64,000 nt of DNA from Vandiemenella viatica (Eukaryota; Arthropoda; Insecta; Orthoptera; Morabidae). The translations under genes and the position numbers were made by a program. Below, piece by piece: positions 43,507-55,870 of this stretch. The stretch is taken from NCBI GenBank assembly GCA_031002005.1, contig JARYHS010013631.1, positions 61,873,832 to 61,937,831 of the forward strand, given 5' to 3'. The notes below the pieces were generated by a model. The model did not search any database. It was not told the origin of the DNA and saw nothing but the letters and a program-made list of their open reading frames with translations. Position 1 is the first letter of the stretch; every line of letters begins with the position of its first letter.

Positions 43507-44533
43507 AAACGGCAACTTACCACAATCAACTAATAATGTTTCAAGAGCATCGCCTTTATAGTCCTCTCAGGACCATAGGACTAAGGATGGGTGGAGTTGT
43601 TGCTATGTATTACCATTCAAGATCTTGGCACTGAAGTAAAGATAGGTTGCGCTGCATTCCCGTCGTTTTGTGCATGAGGAGGAAGTTATTCACCGGGACC
43701 GATTTGACGGCAAGAGAATGTGCCTGGAGAACCGCTCCGGCGCGGCGTCTGAATCCAACTTCCGTGGGTTCATAGTAAGGTGCGCTAGCCTCTACCTACT
43801 AGGGTATCGTATTCTCCACGAAGCTGTTTTCCTTTGAAATAAATAACTCGATTGTCGGATGTGCTACTGTAAATTTGGTTACCAGCTATTCCAAACATTT
43901 CCACAGTTTCTTTGTTTATCAGCCAGCTACGACCTCCTCACCAGAATCGTTATTTCTTTCTGTTTGATTTTGGCGACGCTATGATCATTCGAACCGTAAG
44001 AGGAATCGGTCCCGGCCTTTCAAGCAACCACCCAGGAAAACTGGAACTTGGATGGCCGAAATGGAGGTTCAAACAGCAGTCCGGAACGCCTCGAGGAAAA
44101 CTTTTAGAATCTCTAAGGTTTCATAGAATCAGATGTTTGTGAAAACTTACTGTATAGTATTTTTTCCCGTTTATCATCGAAGTACGTGCCAAATGTATCA
44201 TGGAACTGCAATCTCTACTGCTACCATACGGCCTTCAAATTCTGATTAGTAATTTTCAAACATAAGATCGGGAAATAGTCAAATTCTTGAAATAATAGTC
44301 AGCAGAATACTATTATTAACTGATTAATGACATGCTTCTTAGTAGTTAATTAAGATCACAACAGTCTGTGCAATAAAAAAAGAAGTTATAGATGAAAGTA
44401 ATGTTGATACATCAGTCTTAATCAGTAGTATTTTTTTGCTAAGGATAGGAAGAAATACAAAACTGTGAAGTTATTTGCACTAACTAACAAGAAATAAAGG
44501 TAAATAGGTCTTTAAATAAATATAAAAATTTTG
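43507..44533. other. Non-coding; old S1 SINE scrap at about 43,985-44,100 (minus)
   Basis: The scrap shows GTTTGAACCTCCATTTCGGC, CCAGTTTTCCTGGGTGGTT and GAAAGGCCGGGACCGATTCC on the minus strand, with the middle deleted. Otherwise featureless. Confidence 0.4.
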
Positions 44534-44606
44534 TGGAGGCGCCGGGTATCGATCCCGGTACCTCTCGCATGCTAAGCGAGCGCTCTACCATCTGAGCTAC
44601 GCCCCC
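44534..44606 (-). tRNA. tRNA-Ala (anticodon AGC)
   Basis: A complete 73-nt cloverleaf. The acceptor stem GGGGGCG pairs with CGCCTCC, with discriminator A. The A box is TAGCTCAGATGGTAGAG. The anticodon arm CTCGC-TTAGCAT-GCGAG carries AGC. The T arm CCGGG-ATCGATA-CCCGG is perfectly paired. T-rich sequence follows the 3' end on the minus strand. No SINE body is attached. Confidence 0.95.
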
Positions 44607-47212
44607 CGATACAAAATGGGGCTCTTATTTTAAGACTTCAATACATTCAAATATCTATTGTCTTGAAATAAATTTACACAAAATATGACAAAGGATCTTT
44701 GCAATATCCTTGACAACAGACGATCCCTACTTGCCGATGACCCCTACGTCCGAATAAGGAAGCGTCGTTAAATGCAAGTTAACCTCGACAGCGACGCAAT
44801 AACCTCTTCCAGGAATTAATTATCCCTGCAGGAAATTTGCGTTCTATGATGCCGTCAAGATCCTCATTAGATGAAGGGAAACTAATTTATAATTGTGGCG
44901 AAGAATGAGAATTGCCAAACACTGTAACCTTTTGAAAGATCTTATTCGGTTGACCTAGCCAATGTTCGGAAAAAGTACATAACTTACATGATTCTTTTGT
45001 GACTGTTTATTCAAACGCAATATCAAGGGACACACAGCTGTATATACATTCTACTGATAAACGTATAAAATATTAATGTTACTGCAATGTTTACAAGATT
45101 TTCAAGAAACAAACTCCTCGTCATGTATTATGTATCCCAACTTTCAAAGCATCGATCACTTTCTTATTTCCTTGTAATTTCCATAATCCAGGTCACAAAT
45201 TCTTTAATTGGAAGATTCATCTCAATCCATTAGAAAACTTTCATACCGTTACAATTACAGATAACCATACAGTTGGAAGTATTTACCTACGGATGAAGTA
45301 ACAACGTTGGTCATATGGCGCTCATGAAAGCATATTAAATTCTGAAATCATTTTATCTCAGTCTTCATCAGAAAAGTTTGTAATAATTCTTTTCCAGACT
45401 GTGTGGATCCCAGTACATGTGAAACTACATACATGAAGTAAGACGAAAGGAATGTGGGACTCATGAAAACAAAGCAAATTACAAATAGTAAAAGTTTATG
45501 CGGTACCACTTTTCATGCTGAACCAGAATCCGTTACAAGCTATAAACCACACTCTCTGTAAATATTGTAGCTTGAACTCAAAACATTCCACACAACCACC
45601 TTCATCCATTTTGGAGGACATTAAATATATAAGTAGTAGGAAATGTTATTTACAATTGTATTGTTACTAGCCTACATAAATATATTTATTCCTAATGTAA
45701 TACCTGTATTTATTGATACTGAGAATAGTTGAAGTAAAATAGAGGATTGGTGTATCCATAAACAGATTTCTGGTAATTACCATTGTCTTAGTTTTACTCA
45801 CATCGGCGAGCTTCTTACTTGGCTTATATTGGTTCTCAAGTTGGAAGAAAATTCCCTCCGAAAGTTTTTCGATGACAAATGACTGTTGTAAGAACTTCTA
45901 TACCAGCGATTATATACGAATCCATTCCCGAACTTTGAGCTCTTGCCAGGAAACATAATTTTTCTTAAAAATTGAATTTAATTAATTAATTATTAATCGA
46001 GATTAATTTAATTTCGTTCGAATTTTCACTTCAAATTCTTTCAGTGTTTGAGATAAATTGTTCAGTATATCCATTAAAAATTTATTTCATTTTACTGACT
46101 CCCAAAGCCAATACGAAAACTTACTAAATTATGCCTGTAAAGGAATGCTCATCTCAAATACAGAGTGATCTGTGGCAAATATTACTCTCATCTTGAAACG
46201 ATTATAATTTTCTGCTCCGTTCATTGGTACACATACGCCACAAGCTATTTTTTGCAGGTTTTAATCTCTTCCATAATGAGGTGTACAGTACACCTCTTGT
46301 TAAGAATTAAATTAATTTCTGTTTGCGTAAATTATCGAAAAATACCTATTCTTAATGACTGAAATTGCTGATATGAGAAATCGGAATATTGCTTTACATA
46401 CTGACAACACGTTATCCTTACGTTTGACATTAATATACGTTTATTACAAAAGTATCCTTCATCAAATGTTATTAACAATATTACGACACAATTAAACAAA
46501 CATCTTAAAATCCGACAGTGGGTTCATTTTAGACCGACTCTAAGGGTTTCTATACGTCGGTCGATTAAGCTCATTTCTCTAGGGTGACACTGGGTTGATC
46601 GAGACGATTGTTCCTGAGGGCTAACCGGCCCAAGGTCACATTCCGGAAAATAGCCGAAAAATTACCGTTATCTTTAATTGCACAGTGCACCTGTGCGAGC
46701 TATATTATCTATATAGTGTAGTAATAGATTAGCTCTCAAAATTTGAAAACGCCATCCAAATTGCTGCCATAATTTATGCATGATACCATTTCAAGCTCTC
46801 AGACACTCGGAGCTCGCTTACAGATTTATAATAGTACCGTACAGATATGACAGCACATTGACAATTTTACTCAATTTAATGTAAACAATATTAAATAATG
46901 TTAAAAGAGTGATTTAGAGCCTTTCGCAGAACGGACTCCGTCAGGTTCACACATAGTTAGCTTATCTGATCTTCCGAGAAGATAGTTCAACGGGTTAGCT
47001 CAGACCTCATCTCGGCTAATAATAGCTAAGGCATAGGCATGGGCCAGCTACTGTCGCCGACGCAGAATTAATGTATGTATTTGGGGAACCTTGTTATAAA
47101 AGACTGCTTGTTTAAAATATTCGAGTGCACGAGAAGGCATTGTGCTCGAACTGATAAACAGCTTCACAGTTTTCAGAAATATGGCTCCGATGGTGGAAGT
47201 CAATAGCGATAA
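44607..47212. other. AT-rich non-coding, 2.6 kb without recognised features
   Basis: Only short frames occur. 45,955-46,015 is a run of TTAATTAA-like motifs. No RNA gene, repeat or coding signal is supported. Confidence 0.4.
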
Positions 47213-47564
47213 GGGGGCCTCCATTATTTACGTGAGGTGTTTTTCCGGAATTCCTGACCCCCCCCCCCCCCTCTCTGGTGAGACTTGGTCGGACAACCCC
47301 CAGAAAAAAGACAACGTGAAACCCCCCCCCCCACCCCTATGAAGGACCTCGCAACTTTTTGAGACTTTTTTTTAGGTCTCATGCTCCCAAGGGCGGTTAT
47401 ACCCCCTAAAGTCGCCCCCCCCTAAAATCGTCTTTCGCGTCATTCATTGACTTTTTTTTAGATCTCTGTTTACCCCCCTTGCCCCTTGGTGAGGTTTCGT
47501 GAGATTTCGCCGGACCCGCCCCCCCCCCCCCCAATTTTACATCACGTAATTAATGGACGCCGCC
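47213..47564. mobile_element. Family B MITE, copy 2
   Basis: Begins GGGGGCCTCCATTATTTACG and ends with the complement of GGCGGCGTCCATTAATTACG. TAA is duplicated on both sides (47,210-47,212 and 47,565-47,567). It shares TTTTTTTTAGGTCTCA and AAAATCGTCTTTCGCGTCAT with copy 1, and carries C runs. Confidence 0.85.
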
Positions 47565-47837
47565 TAAGGAATGTATCTTTGCGAAAGTAAAAAGGAACAG
47601 AAGTTTGTTGCGAACAATTTACTGTTTTCAGTGCTAAATCCGATTTCTCAGGGATATCACTATCCAGCCGATGAGTAGTGGGGTTTAGTTGAGAGTCTAT
47701 TCCTCGAAGCAAGAAGTTGAGTGTGGAGATTTCTGTTGTTATCGTTCGTTGTAAGAGGTCTTGCCTGCGTACGATAATCGATTACAACAGTTTTCGCATA
47801 CGCAAGAGTCCGATGTGATAGTCCGATGCAAGAGGGT

Positions 47838-48100
47838 CCCGGCGAAATCTCACTGTTTGGGGGGGGGGGGGGAGGAGCATATGTGGAGCAGGGGTAGCAG
47901 GGGGGGGGAACAGGGGGGTCGACGGAAATCTGACGTCAACTTTTTATTTCAGATTGCCGCCCTTCAAACAACGGTAGAGACCTCCAAATTACGAGATCGA
48001 TCTGACGTTAGGAGGGAGGAAGGGTGGTCCCACCAGATCTCACCAAATCTCACCAGAGAGGGAGGGGAGCTCAGATTTGCGCAAAAACGCCTCACGTAAC
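47838..48100 (-). mobile_element. Family B MITE, degraded copy in inverse orientation
   Basis: CGAAATCTCAC, long G runs, CCAGATCTCACCAAATCTCA and CGCCTCACGTAA are family B blocks, but both terminal repeats are incomplete. Confidence 0.6.
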
Positions 48101-49658
48101 AAGACTGACGACCATGTGGGATAATGGAAGACATTTGTGTTTGCAATGTTCCTAACGTTTCCGCACAATATCGTACACTTACCTACCTCTATTGTTTATT
48201 TATTTATTTTAAAATATTTTTACTTTTAAGTGCTTTCAGAACACCTCGAGTTAGGGGGGCTAGAAAACGATTAAATTAAACAGAAGATCTAAAATCGCTC
48301 TTGGTTGGTGATAGCATTTCAATGTAAAGTTATCTAAAATGTCAATATTGGTCACGATGTAGTGATCTCTGTAACTCTCTGACGTCACGTTTTCCGCCTT
48401 CGTTGTCCAACCAACAACGACCGGAGGTATTGGAGGTTATGCGCGTTATTTAATAACAGTTCTATTTAGCTAAGCATCCACGAGTAAATGAGCTGCCAGC
48501 ACACTAAAATAAAAGTATGTATTTCGTAAAAATAGGCATATTAATTATTAGTTGCTTTTTCTCAATTAAAATTTTGTTCAATGTAGATTTTTCTTGTACT
48601 CTCTGTACAGCGATACCGTTGTCGCAATAAGCTAAGAAATATCTCCATTACATCAATTTCAAGATTAAGAGCGTTGTTTGATGAAAATTATACTGAGTTA
48701 GCGAAGAAACGAATTGCTAAAATACTACGTTCAACATGTCCTTTTTGACGGGCTTACAAGATATATCCGATAGATATTTTAAGTCACTGCTATAATATAC
48801 TCGAAAAAATTATTTACAGAAACACTGAAATAAAAGTTGGTACTGGGTTTAAATTAATATATTAGTTGCTTTTATTACTGATGTCACTATATCAGACACA
48901 TGTAAATATTTCCAGTGAATTAGATTTGGATCGCAGTACAATGAATGTATTCGTAGTCGGATAATAGAATCTATGTATTTAGAACAGCAATATTAGTAGA
49001 AGTTGTGGTTATGTCGAAATGCAGACAGAACCAGAATGACAAATGAAACAATTTCTTGTACAGAATAATGGATTCCTAATTTATTTTTAATTTCATTGGT
49101 CCTATAATTCTGACATCACTAATTCAGTATAAATTCCATCTGTATCGCCATGTAAACTATAACCGAAATATGTAAAAATAACAAAATAAGGTTATGAGCA
49201 TTACATAATAATTCTATCTATTTAGTCAACCGCAAAGAAATGAATTGCCAGAACATTCCTTTCACCCATCATTTTTGACGGGCTGAGAGGCTAGTTGCTA
49301 TAATAAGATATACATCTAGGAAACGAGAGGTGTATGTTTTGATTGTTACTTCCGTTCATAAGTAATTGACTTTTAACTTTGGTATATCTTGCTTTGTTTA
49401 TGCAAACTGCTCCCAGCGCTCAGTAGTCCTGGTTTGACGCCATGCCGAAGATCCAGGAGGAAAGGACTTCGTTTGTTTACCCTCGACACATTGGCTTAGT
49501 ATGTCTACTACGGAAATATGTCTAAGTTAATTTCAGTTTATAGCAACAACACTTTGAAGCATTGGCCAAAAGTTAGGAAAAATATGAAAATTTATCATCG
49601 CCAGGTCAAATGCCAAAAAGAGTTAATTAATTCTGTGCTCATATATAAAAAAAGGATT
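48101..49658. other. AT-rich non-coding, no recognised feature
   Basis: Nothing supported; ends at the target duplication of the RTE insertion (49,659-49,674). Confidence 0.4.
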
Positions 49659-49674
49659 TGTGAAGAGAGAATTG

Positions 49675-50585
49675 AGAGGGAAGTGCCCTACTGTCACTAC
49701 TCTTCATTGTAATCATGGATGAAATAATGCAGAAGGTGGCAGCGAGGATGGGAGACGAAAACATGAAGGTGATGGCTTTTGCGGATGATCTGATGATCTG
49801 GAGAGGAAGAGGAAATGCAGTGGCAGTTGGATGTATGGACAAACAGTGTGGAGGAATATGGCCCGAAATTTAATGTAAGGAAATGTGACTACATGGTAAC
49901 AACCAGAAAGAAGAATAGGATAACCCAGGTAATTGTGATGGCAGGGGAACAACTAAAGAAGGTAAACAGGTTCAAGTACTTGGGGAGTGTATTAGAGGAA
50001 TGTGGAGGAAATGATGGCGAGATAAGTGAAAGAGGAAGACAAGCAGAGGCGTTCCTAAGGAACATTAGAAGCCTGATATGGAATAAAGATGTGCCAATGA
50101 GAAGCAAGAGAGTAATCTATCATACATACTATGTGCCTATCTTGATTTATGCTGCTGAAACATGGACAGTGAAAAAGCGGGACATCAGCAGAGTACAAGC
50201 AAGCGAAATAAAGTTTTTAAGAGGTAGAATAGGAGTTACTAAAATGGGAAGAATAAGGAATAAAGTGATTAGATGTACTATAAAAGAGGAACCCCTCCAG
50301 GAAAGGGTAGAGAGGACCAGACTGAGATGGTATGGGCATGTAAAGAGAATGGAGGTTCAGAGAATCCCAAGAAAAATCCACGAAATTAAGATGCATGGTA
50401 ACCGACCCAGAAGAAGACCAATAGATGGATGGCTGAAAGGAGTAGAGGAGTGTGTACGAAAGAGAGGAGAGGACTGGAAAAAAGTGGTGACGGAGAGGTG
50501 GTGGGAAGAAAGAAGGAAATGGAGAGGCTTGTGCATGAAGCAGACCCGGCCAGAGGCTGGAAACTGTTGAGTATGATGATGATGA
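49675..50585 (+). pseudogene. 5'-truncated RTE-like LINE with a 16-bp target duplication
   Basis: The insertion begins inside RT motif B (REGSALLSLLFIVIMDEIM) and contains AFADDLMIW (motif C). After a frameshift near 49,812 comes a 251-codon frame with YGPKFNVRKCDYM, RFKYLGSVL, YGAETW-like YAAETWTV, RLRWYGHVKRM and a basic C-terminus (RPRRRPIDGWLKGV, WWEERRKWRGL). The 3' end is a short (GAT)n. TGTGAAGAGAGAATTG at 49,659-49,674 is repeated exactly at 50,586-50,601, which defines both ends and the target-primed mode of insertion. Structure and domain order fit the RTE/Proto2 type. Truncation makes it inactive. Confidence 0.92.
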
Positions 50586-50601
50586 TGTGAAGAGAGAATT
50601 G

Positions 50602-51388
50602 CTTGTTGTAGGCTTAAGTGTAAATAATTGGATAAAAAAAACTTATTTGGCCAGAACTAATTGGGGAAAGGGTGGGAAATGGTTCCATAGTCCAACATTC
50701 GTTCGTGAGAGTGATGAGGCAACTGAGAAACCACTATGGTGAGACCCTTGTTGGGTATGGTGGAATAATGTGGGATCCTCGTCACGGTTATTAAATACAG
50801 GAGTCTGATGGGGTGCAAAGGAGAATAGTTTGTTTTGCTTGTCATCGAATGGGGTGCGGAGTGCTTCTTGCATAATGCCTTGATTAAGTACTATACACGG
50901 ACTGTACGGAAAGAGATTCTTGGTGGTTGATGCAGAATAATGATGCTGACTTTATGAATAGCTTGCTGAGGTAACACGTGGTGGATATTACGTGGGTAAC
51001 ACTGCCTCATCCCAAACAACGATAAAGGTTTCATGAGTCACGCCAAGAAAAGAGAACCGCTTTCTGCGGGCGGTAAAGTCGTGACTGTGGCTTGTTCCGT
51101 GAAGGTCGCATTCCTAGCAATTTCGTCTCCCACCAAGAGTGCTACAAGTGATTCAACCTGGTCGACAATCGATGCTTTTGGAACATGATATCAGAAGTGC
51201 TTTCAAAGCCTGACGATGGGTTCAGTTTTAGTTGATGATACTAATCGAAACAAAACAAAAATCGAAGATACTGTCATACAATATGATCCATTACAATACC
51301 AACAAGCCTCTCGCTCTAAATAACCTTCAGACTTCTAATTTTCACATGATGTATTTCTTTGATTCGAAACTGAATATTGTACTTACAC

Positions 51389-51447
<59 letters not shown>

Positions 51448-53603
51448 GTATTCTATGAATACAACTCAGGAAAAAAAAGGAGGTTGAAAACAAAAAATTT
51501 CTACTCCAGGGTGTGCGGTAATAGTGTTAATAGTTCGTCAAACATAGGACAAAGATTTTTTTAAAAATATTTGAGTGGAAAGTGTAGATATGAGTAGTTA
51601 TTAAAGTTGTCGATTTTGGAACATTTCTGTTGCAGGGTCTAGCTTAAAAACGCTATTACCTATGAACTTGAAATGCGTTCCTAATATCGACTATATCCTA
51701 TATTTGAACGACAAATACTAAAAACACTTACATCTTAATGTATCTTGAAAGCCGCGATCAAAATAAGCATTAGGTTTTTATTTTGTGCTTATTTTAATAT
51801 ACATTAACATCATTTAGTTTATAAAGCTTTAAACTCAGAATGCATTGTATGCATAAGTTTAATTGCAAGTGAGTGACAACGTGAGGCAATATTAACTCAC
51901 TAGGCACAGATAATTTCACGTTTCATATCCATCTCGATCAGCGATATGTTGGCTCAGTGGTACAGTGTTGATTGAGCACTAAAATGTTCCCGATTCATAA
52001 TCCGCTGGGATTTTTATAACGGGCATTTCACACTTTGGTTCATAAAATAAAAACAGTTGCATGTCTCATTTACTTGTAAACCATATACTGATCTTGCACC
52101 TGAGGATTATGATTTAACGTCTAGTTACCGGTAGCTTGCTTCCTCGAGGGAAATTTAATCGAAACGTTTTTGCGCACTACCTGTCATGACGTCAACTATA
52201 CAGTCTGGGACTGACGCATTATACGGAAACTGTGACGCTGCGTTATCCAGAAAACCCTCCTACCTGTGTGACTTCATCACGCCGCCGACCCGATGACGCT
52301 AAATGGCATCAGCGCCGTATTTGAGTCAAGTAGGACAGGATAGGTTGATTGTAGGTGGTGCAGAGATATTTCGATAGCTTAAACTGCATGTATTAAAGTA
52401 GTAAACTTAACTTAGTCCACAACGATTTAAATATTTTGGTGAATTTTTCAAGCATAATGGTGTAATTTACGAATCTCAATAACATTTTTTTTTCCCACCT
52501 GCATGTTCTGAATACTATCCGTAATTCCATGAATGCCAAACAAATTTGTAGGCTTTGACACTATACAAAACTGAAGCATATGTGAGAAGAAAATCCTAAA
52601 AACCCTCAGGACCGACGTATGATTAAGTCATATGACAAGCAAAGACTATTTTTATTCTGTCATCAGTCTCTCAACCAGTTCGACGTACACCCGTTCTCTT
52701 TCTATCCTGTGTTAATTTAATCACTTTAACAAATCCGTTACTACCTACAACCTCAATTATCTGCTTCATGGATTTTAATACTTGCTTTCAGCTACAATTC
52801 CCTCCACTAACAAATTAATCACTTCCTCGAGTGTTAAAAAGTACCACCCACCCTCCTGTCTCTTCTTTCTGTCAGACTTTTCTACTAACATCTTTGCTAA
52901 TCCATTATTTCCTAATTCCAGTTCCATTATTTCCAAATTCCAATTCCATTATTTCCAATTTTCTCTGTCCACTTAATTTCCTACATCCTTGCAGTTGAAA
53001 TAATTCTCGCCATTGGGACATTCCTGAAGTCCACATTTCATTTCCATAAAGTGCTCTTCTACTTACGCATAGTTTTAGAAAGTTCTTTCTGAGCTCTATG
53101 ATATGTTTGAAAATAAAACATTCCCCTTTTTTGATGAAGACAATTAATTACTCACAGTAACTTCCGAAAACACTGAGAGCAGATTTTTTTTAAAGCTTTT
53201 TTCTTTAAAAAAAAAAAAAAGTATAAGGTAACGTGGCAGAAATGTCGCACAAGCCCATTTAACAATAATATATTAACTAATAACAGTATGTCAATTACTT
53301 AAATTAAAAATTTGATCACCTCATCAAATTTGTTATACGATGTATTGAACGACGTACGCTGTTATTTAAATTCTCCTTCAGTAACAAATTAACCTCTATA
53401 TTTTTTTCTGATGGTTATTTTCTGAGTACTTCCCGCTTGTGGAACGACTGGCACAGACAGTATTTTACATCCGAAATAATTTATCAGAGCGAAACCATAA
53501 AGTATCTTTGGATAAATATATATTTTCGGGTCAACCTTTGAATGCTTGAAGAACTGGCTCTCAATCTTACCATTTGAGATTTCTGATTCTTCAGTCTTCA
53601 TAG
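50602..53603. other. Non-coding; T53 run and a possible tRNA-like relic
   Basis: 51,390-51,442 is an uninterrupted T53 run, possibly the poly(A) end of a minus-strand insertion. At about 51,945-52,010, GTTGGCTCAGTGGTACAGTG and GATTCATAATCC look like a degenerate tRNA-derived head. 52,140-52,330 is CpG-containing and unique within the window. No gene is supported in these 3 kb. Confidence 0.4.
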
Positions 53604-53970
53604 GGGAGCGTCCATAAACCACGTAGCTCCATTTTGGGCTCCTGTGAACCCCCCTTCCCACCACGTAGCCCTACGTGGCTTTTACCTCTCCCCCCCCCCC
53701 CCGAACGTAGCTTTTTCCCTTTTGATTCCAGAAGACGTTTTATACTGTTTTCTCTTGTCAGACTATCATAAATTACATGCGGTGATATAATTTACTAAGG
53801 GAAATAAATATTTGCATGCTGTTGTGTGTTCTGTTCCTCATCTTAACTGTGAAAGTTGTTTATAAAGGAAAGCTACATGGCCTGGCTTGGAACCCCCCCC
53901 CCCCCCCCTCCCACCACGTAGCCCAGCATAGCCCCAGCCAACCCTTCTCCCCCCCCCCCCCCTACCTAGG
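53604..53970. mobile_element. Family A MITE, copy 4, right end lost
   Basis: The left end GGGAGCGTCCATAAACCACG and all interior blocks (CATTTTGGGCTCCTGTGAAC, TTTTGATTCCAGAAGACG, GAAATAAATATTTGCATGC, AGGAAAGCTACATGGCC) are present. After the last C run the terminal repeat is replaced by unrelated sequence. Confidence 0.8.
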
Positions 53971-54514
53971 AGCCATTTTCAAACATAAGGGCAAATGATG
54001 GATTGGTACCCTTCCTGCTAGTCCGTTTTCAAGCAGTGGGTAACTTCTTATAACAGGATTCATTGAGTCACTAGAGGATCATTCGTGAGAACAGGGTGTA
54101 ACATGTGATTAAGAAGTTTACACTTTACGTATCGATGAAACAGACTAACATATTGACATCTTAATCCCTGCAGACCCTGGGATATATCTGTCCCAAGAAA
54201 GCCGAAAATTCGCCCCTATAATTCTTAGCTTGGTTTCACTCCGTTGCTTACGAGAAAATGTTGATTGTGACGACACGCCAACTTTTAAGAAGTTCTCGCA
54301 GTAGTAACCGGGATCAGAAAGCTTTCCAGTTAGAAAGAGAATTCGTGTACTGGCAAGCGGCGCCTTGTGTGCTGTGCGACTCATACAAAACCTGAATCAC
54401 AAAGAGCAGCCGCCTAGGAAATGATGTCATTCGGTACCTGCCCGCCGTTTCCTGTGTACACACAGACCCCTCCGCTGATTTTAAAGCCTTCCAAGAAACC
54501 AACACAACAGCCTG
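53971..54514. other. Non-coding, no recognised feature
   Basis: Short frames without motifs. Confidence 0.35.
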
Positions 54515-54639
54515 CGGATACATCTGCCACTTCTACCTCCGAGAAAGTTTACTGGTATCTTTTCCTCTTCCTCCAAATGTGGCGGTAGGAAGAAAAAAAT
54601 TCTATTCTCGACACGTTTCGATAACTCAACAGATACTTA

Positions 54640-55738
54640 GGGATCGTCGATAATCTACGTAAGCGGTCTAGGGAGGAAGGAGGGGTTGGGTAGAAAGTTA
54701 CATTAGGCTAGATGAGGGGAGGGGGGTTTTGGAGTCACGTAATTTTTCATTGAAATTATTTGTCACAGTTAAAATAGGTAAAGAACATACAACCCATTGT
54801 AACAGCCCTCAAACCAAAAATTAAATGGAATTGTATTTTATGAAGCACTTATAGTAAACTAGAGTTTGGTTGAATATGATCTTGTATGTTTGTTTTGCAG
54901 TTTTATGTAAATCAATGTATATAGACTTTATTTTTTGAAAATAAATTATTTAGAGGCCATGTAACATATTTAAGAACAGTATTATGCAGGAGAATTGCTT
55001 AAATGTTTGTAATTCCAAGTATTAAAGCAAGTTACGATATCTAAAGGACAATTTGCTACAGTTTAAAATGATTTATGTGAATAATTTTGTGTTTAAGTAT
55101 CTATAATTTCCATTTCTGACAATTTTTTATTGATTGTAAATGATTACGTATTAATTCTAATTGTTTTTAATACGTTTCAATTGTTTAAGTATTGTTACTG
55201 TTCGAGAAATATCTGGCGGAAGCATTTGAAGTGTTCTAGAAATTTCGATAGAGTTTATATAAAGCGGTCATCAGGGACAGAGGAGTAGTTTTTCACCGAC
55301 TCAAATTCGACGGCCAAGAACTGTTTTGTCTGTGAAACAAGTGTTGTATGCAATCTCTGGATTGTATCTATGCATGTAAACAGTATTGTTGACGTCGTGT
55401 TTTATGAAAATAAACGGAAGTTTAAATTTAACTGTATCGTGGGCTGGTTATTTATCGTATTAATTAAACCACGAACAATCTAATAACATGTGAATATTTA
55501 TTTCCGTCATTTAATTATCTCCTCTATAATTCACCATAGTTTGACAAGACAAAACAGTACAAAATGTCTTTTGGCATCAATAGTGAAAAAAGCTGCGTGC
55601 CATGCGGTGGAGGGAGTGGGGTAGAGGCAAAAGCTACATGCCACTCGGAGGGGGCGGGGAGGAGGGGGGTAGGGGCAAAAGCTACGTATGGGGAATGGGG
55701 GTACAGGAGGAGGCCAAAATGGGGCTATGCTGTTTCCC
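54640..55738. mobile_element. Family A MITE, copy 5, containing an LTR
   Basis: The left end is GGGATCGTCGATAATCTACG. The right end is diverged (GGGAAACAGCATAGCCCC on the complement). TTA flanks both sides (54,637-54,639 and 55,739-55,741). Interior blocks GTCACAGTTAAAAT, ACATGTGAATATTTATTTCC and AATGTCTTTTGGCATCAATA are split by the 680-bp LTR. Confidence 0.8.
54798..55477 (+). mobile_element. Probable solo LTR of a retrotransposon
   Basis: Begins TGTAACAGCCC and ends CACGAACA (TG...CA). It carries a promoter-like GTTTATATAAAGCGG at about 55,254-55,268, with a GC-richer leader after it, and a late ATGAAAATAAACGG poly(A)-type signal. It interrupts family A MITE sequence. A clean 4-5-bp target duplication was not found, so the ends may be off by a few bases. 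Confidence 0.6.
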
Positions 55739-55870
55739 TTAGGTACTGGGACATCTGAAGTCTTTTTGCTATTTCTGATATTTTTTCCTCTTCCGCCAAA
55801 TGCAGCAGCTCCAGGAAAGAACGCTTATTTCTCAAAATTTCACAAACTCGACAGATACTAAGTTCGTAGA

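Larger units (their letters stand above)
54515..55870. repeat. ~120-bp direct repeat flanking a MITE
   Basis: TTTTCCTCTTCCTCCAAATG...ACTC.ACAGATACTTAG before the MITE (about 54,515-54,639) is matched by TTTTCCTCTTCCGCCAAATG...ACTCGACAGATACTAAG after it (about 55,742-55,870). This suggests a local duplication in which one copy received the MITE. Confidence 0.5.
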
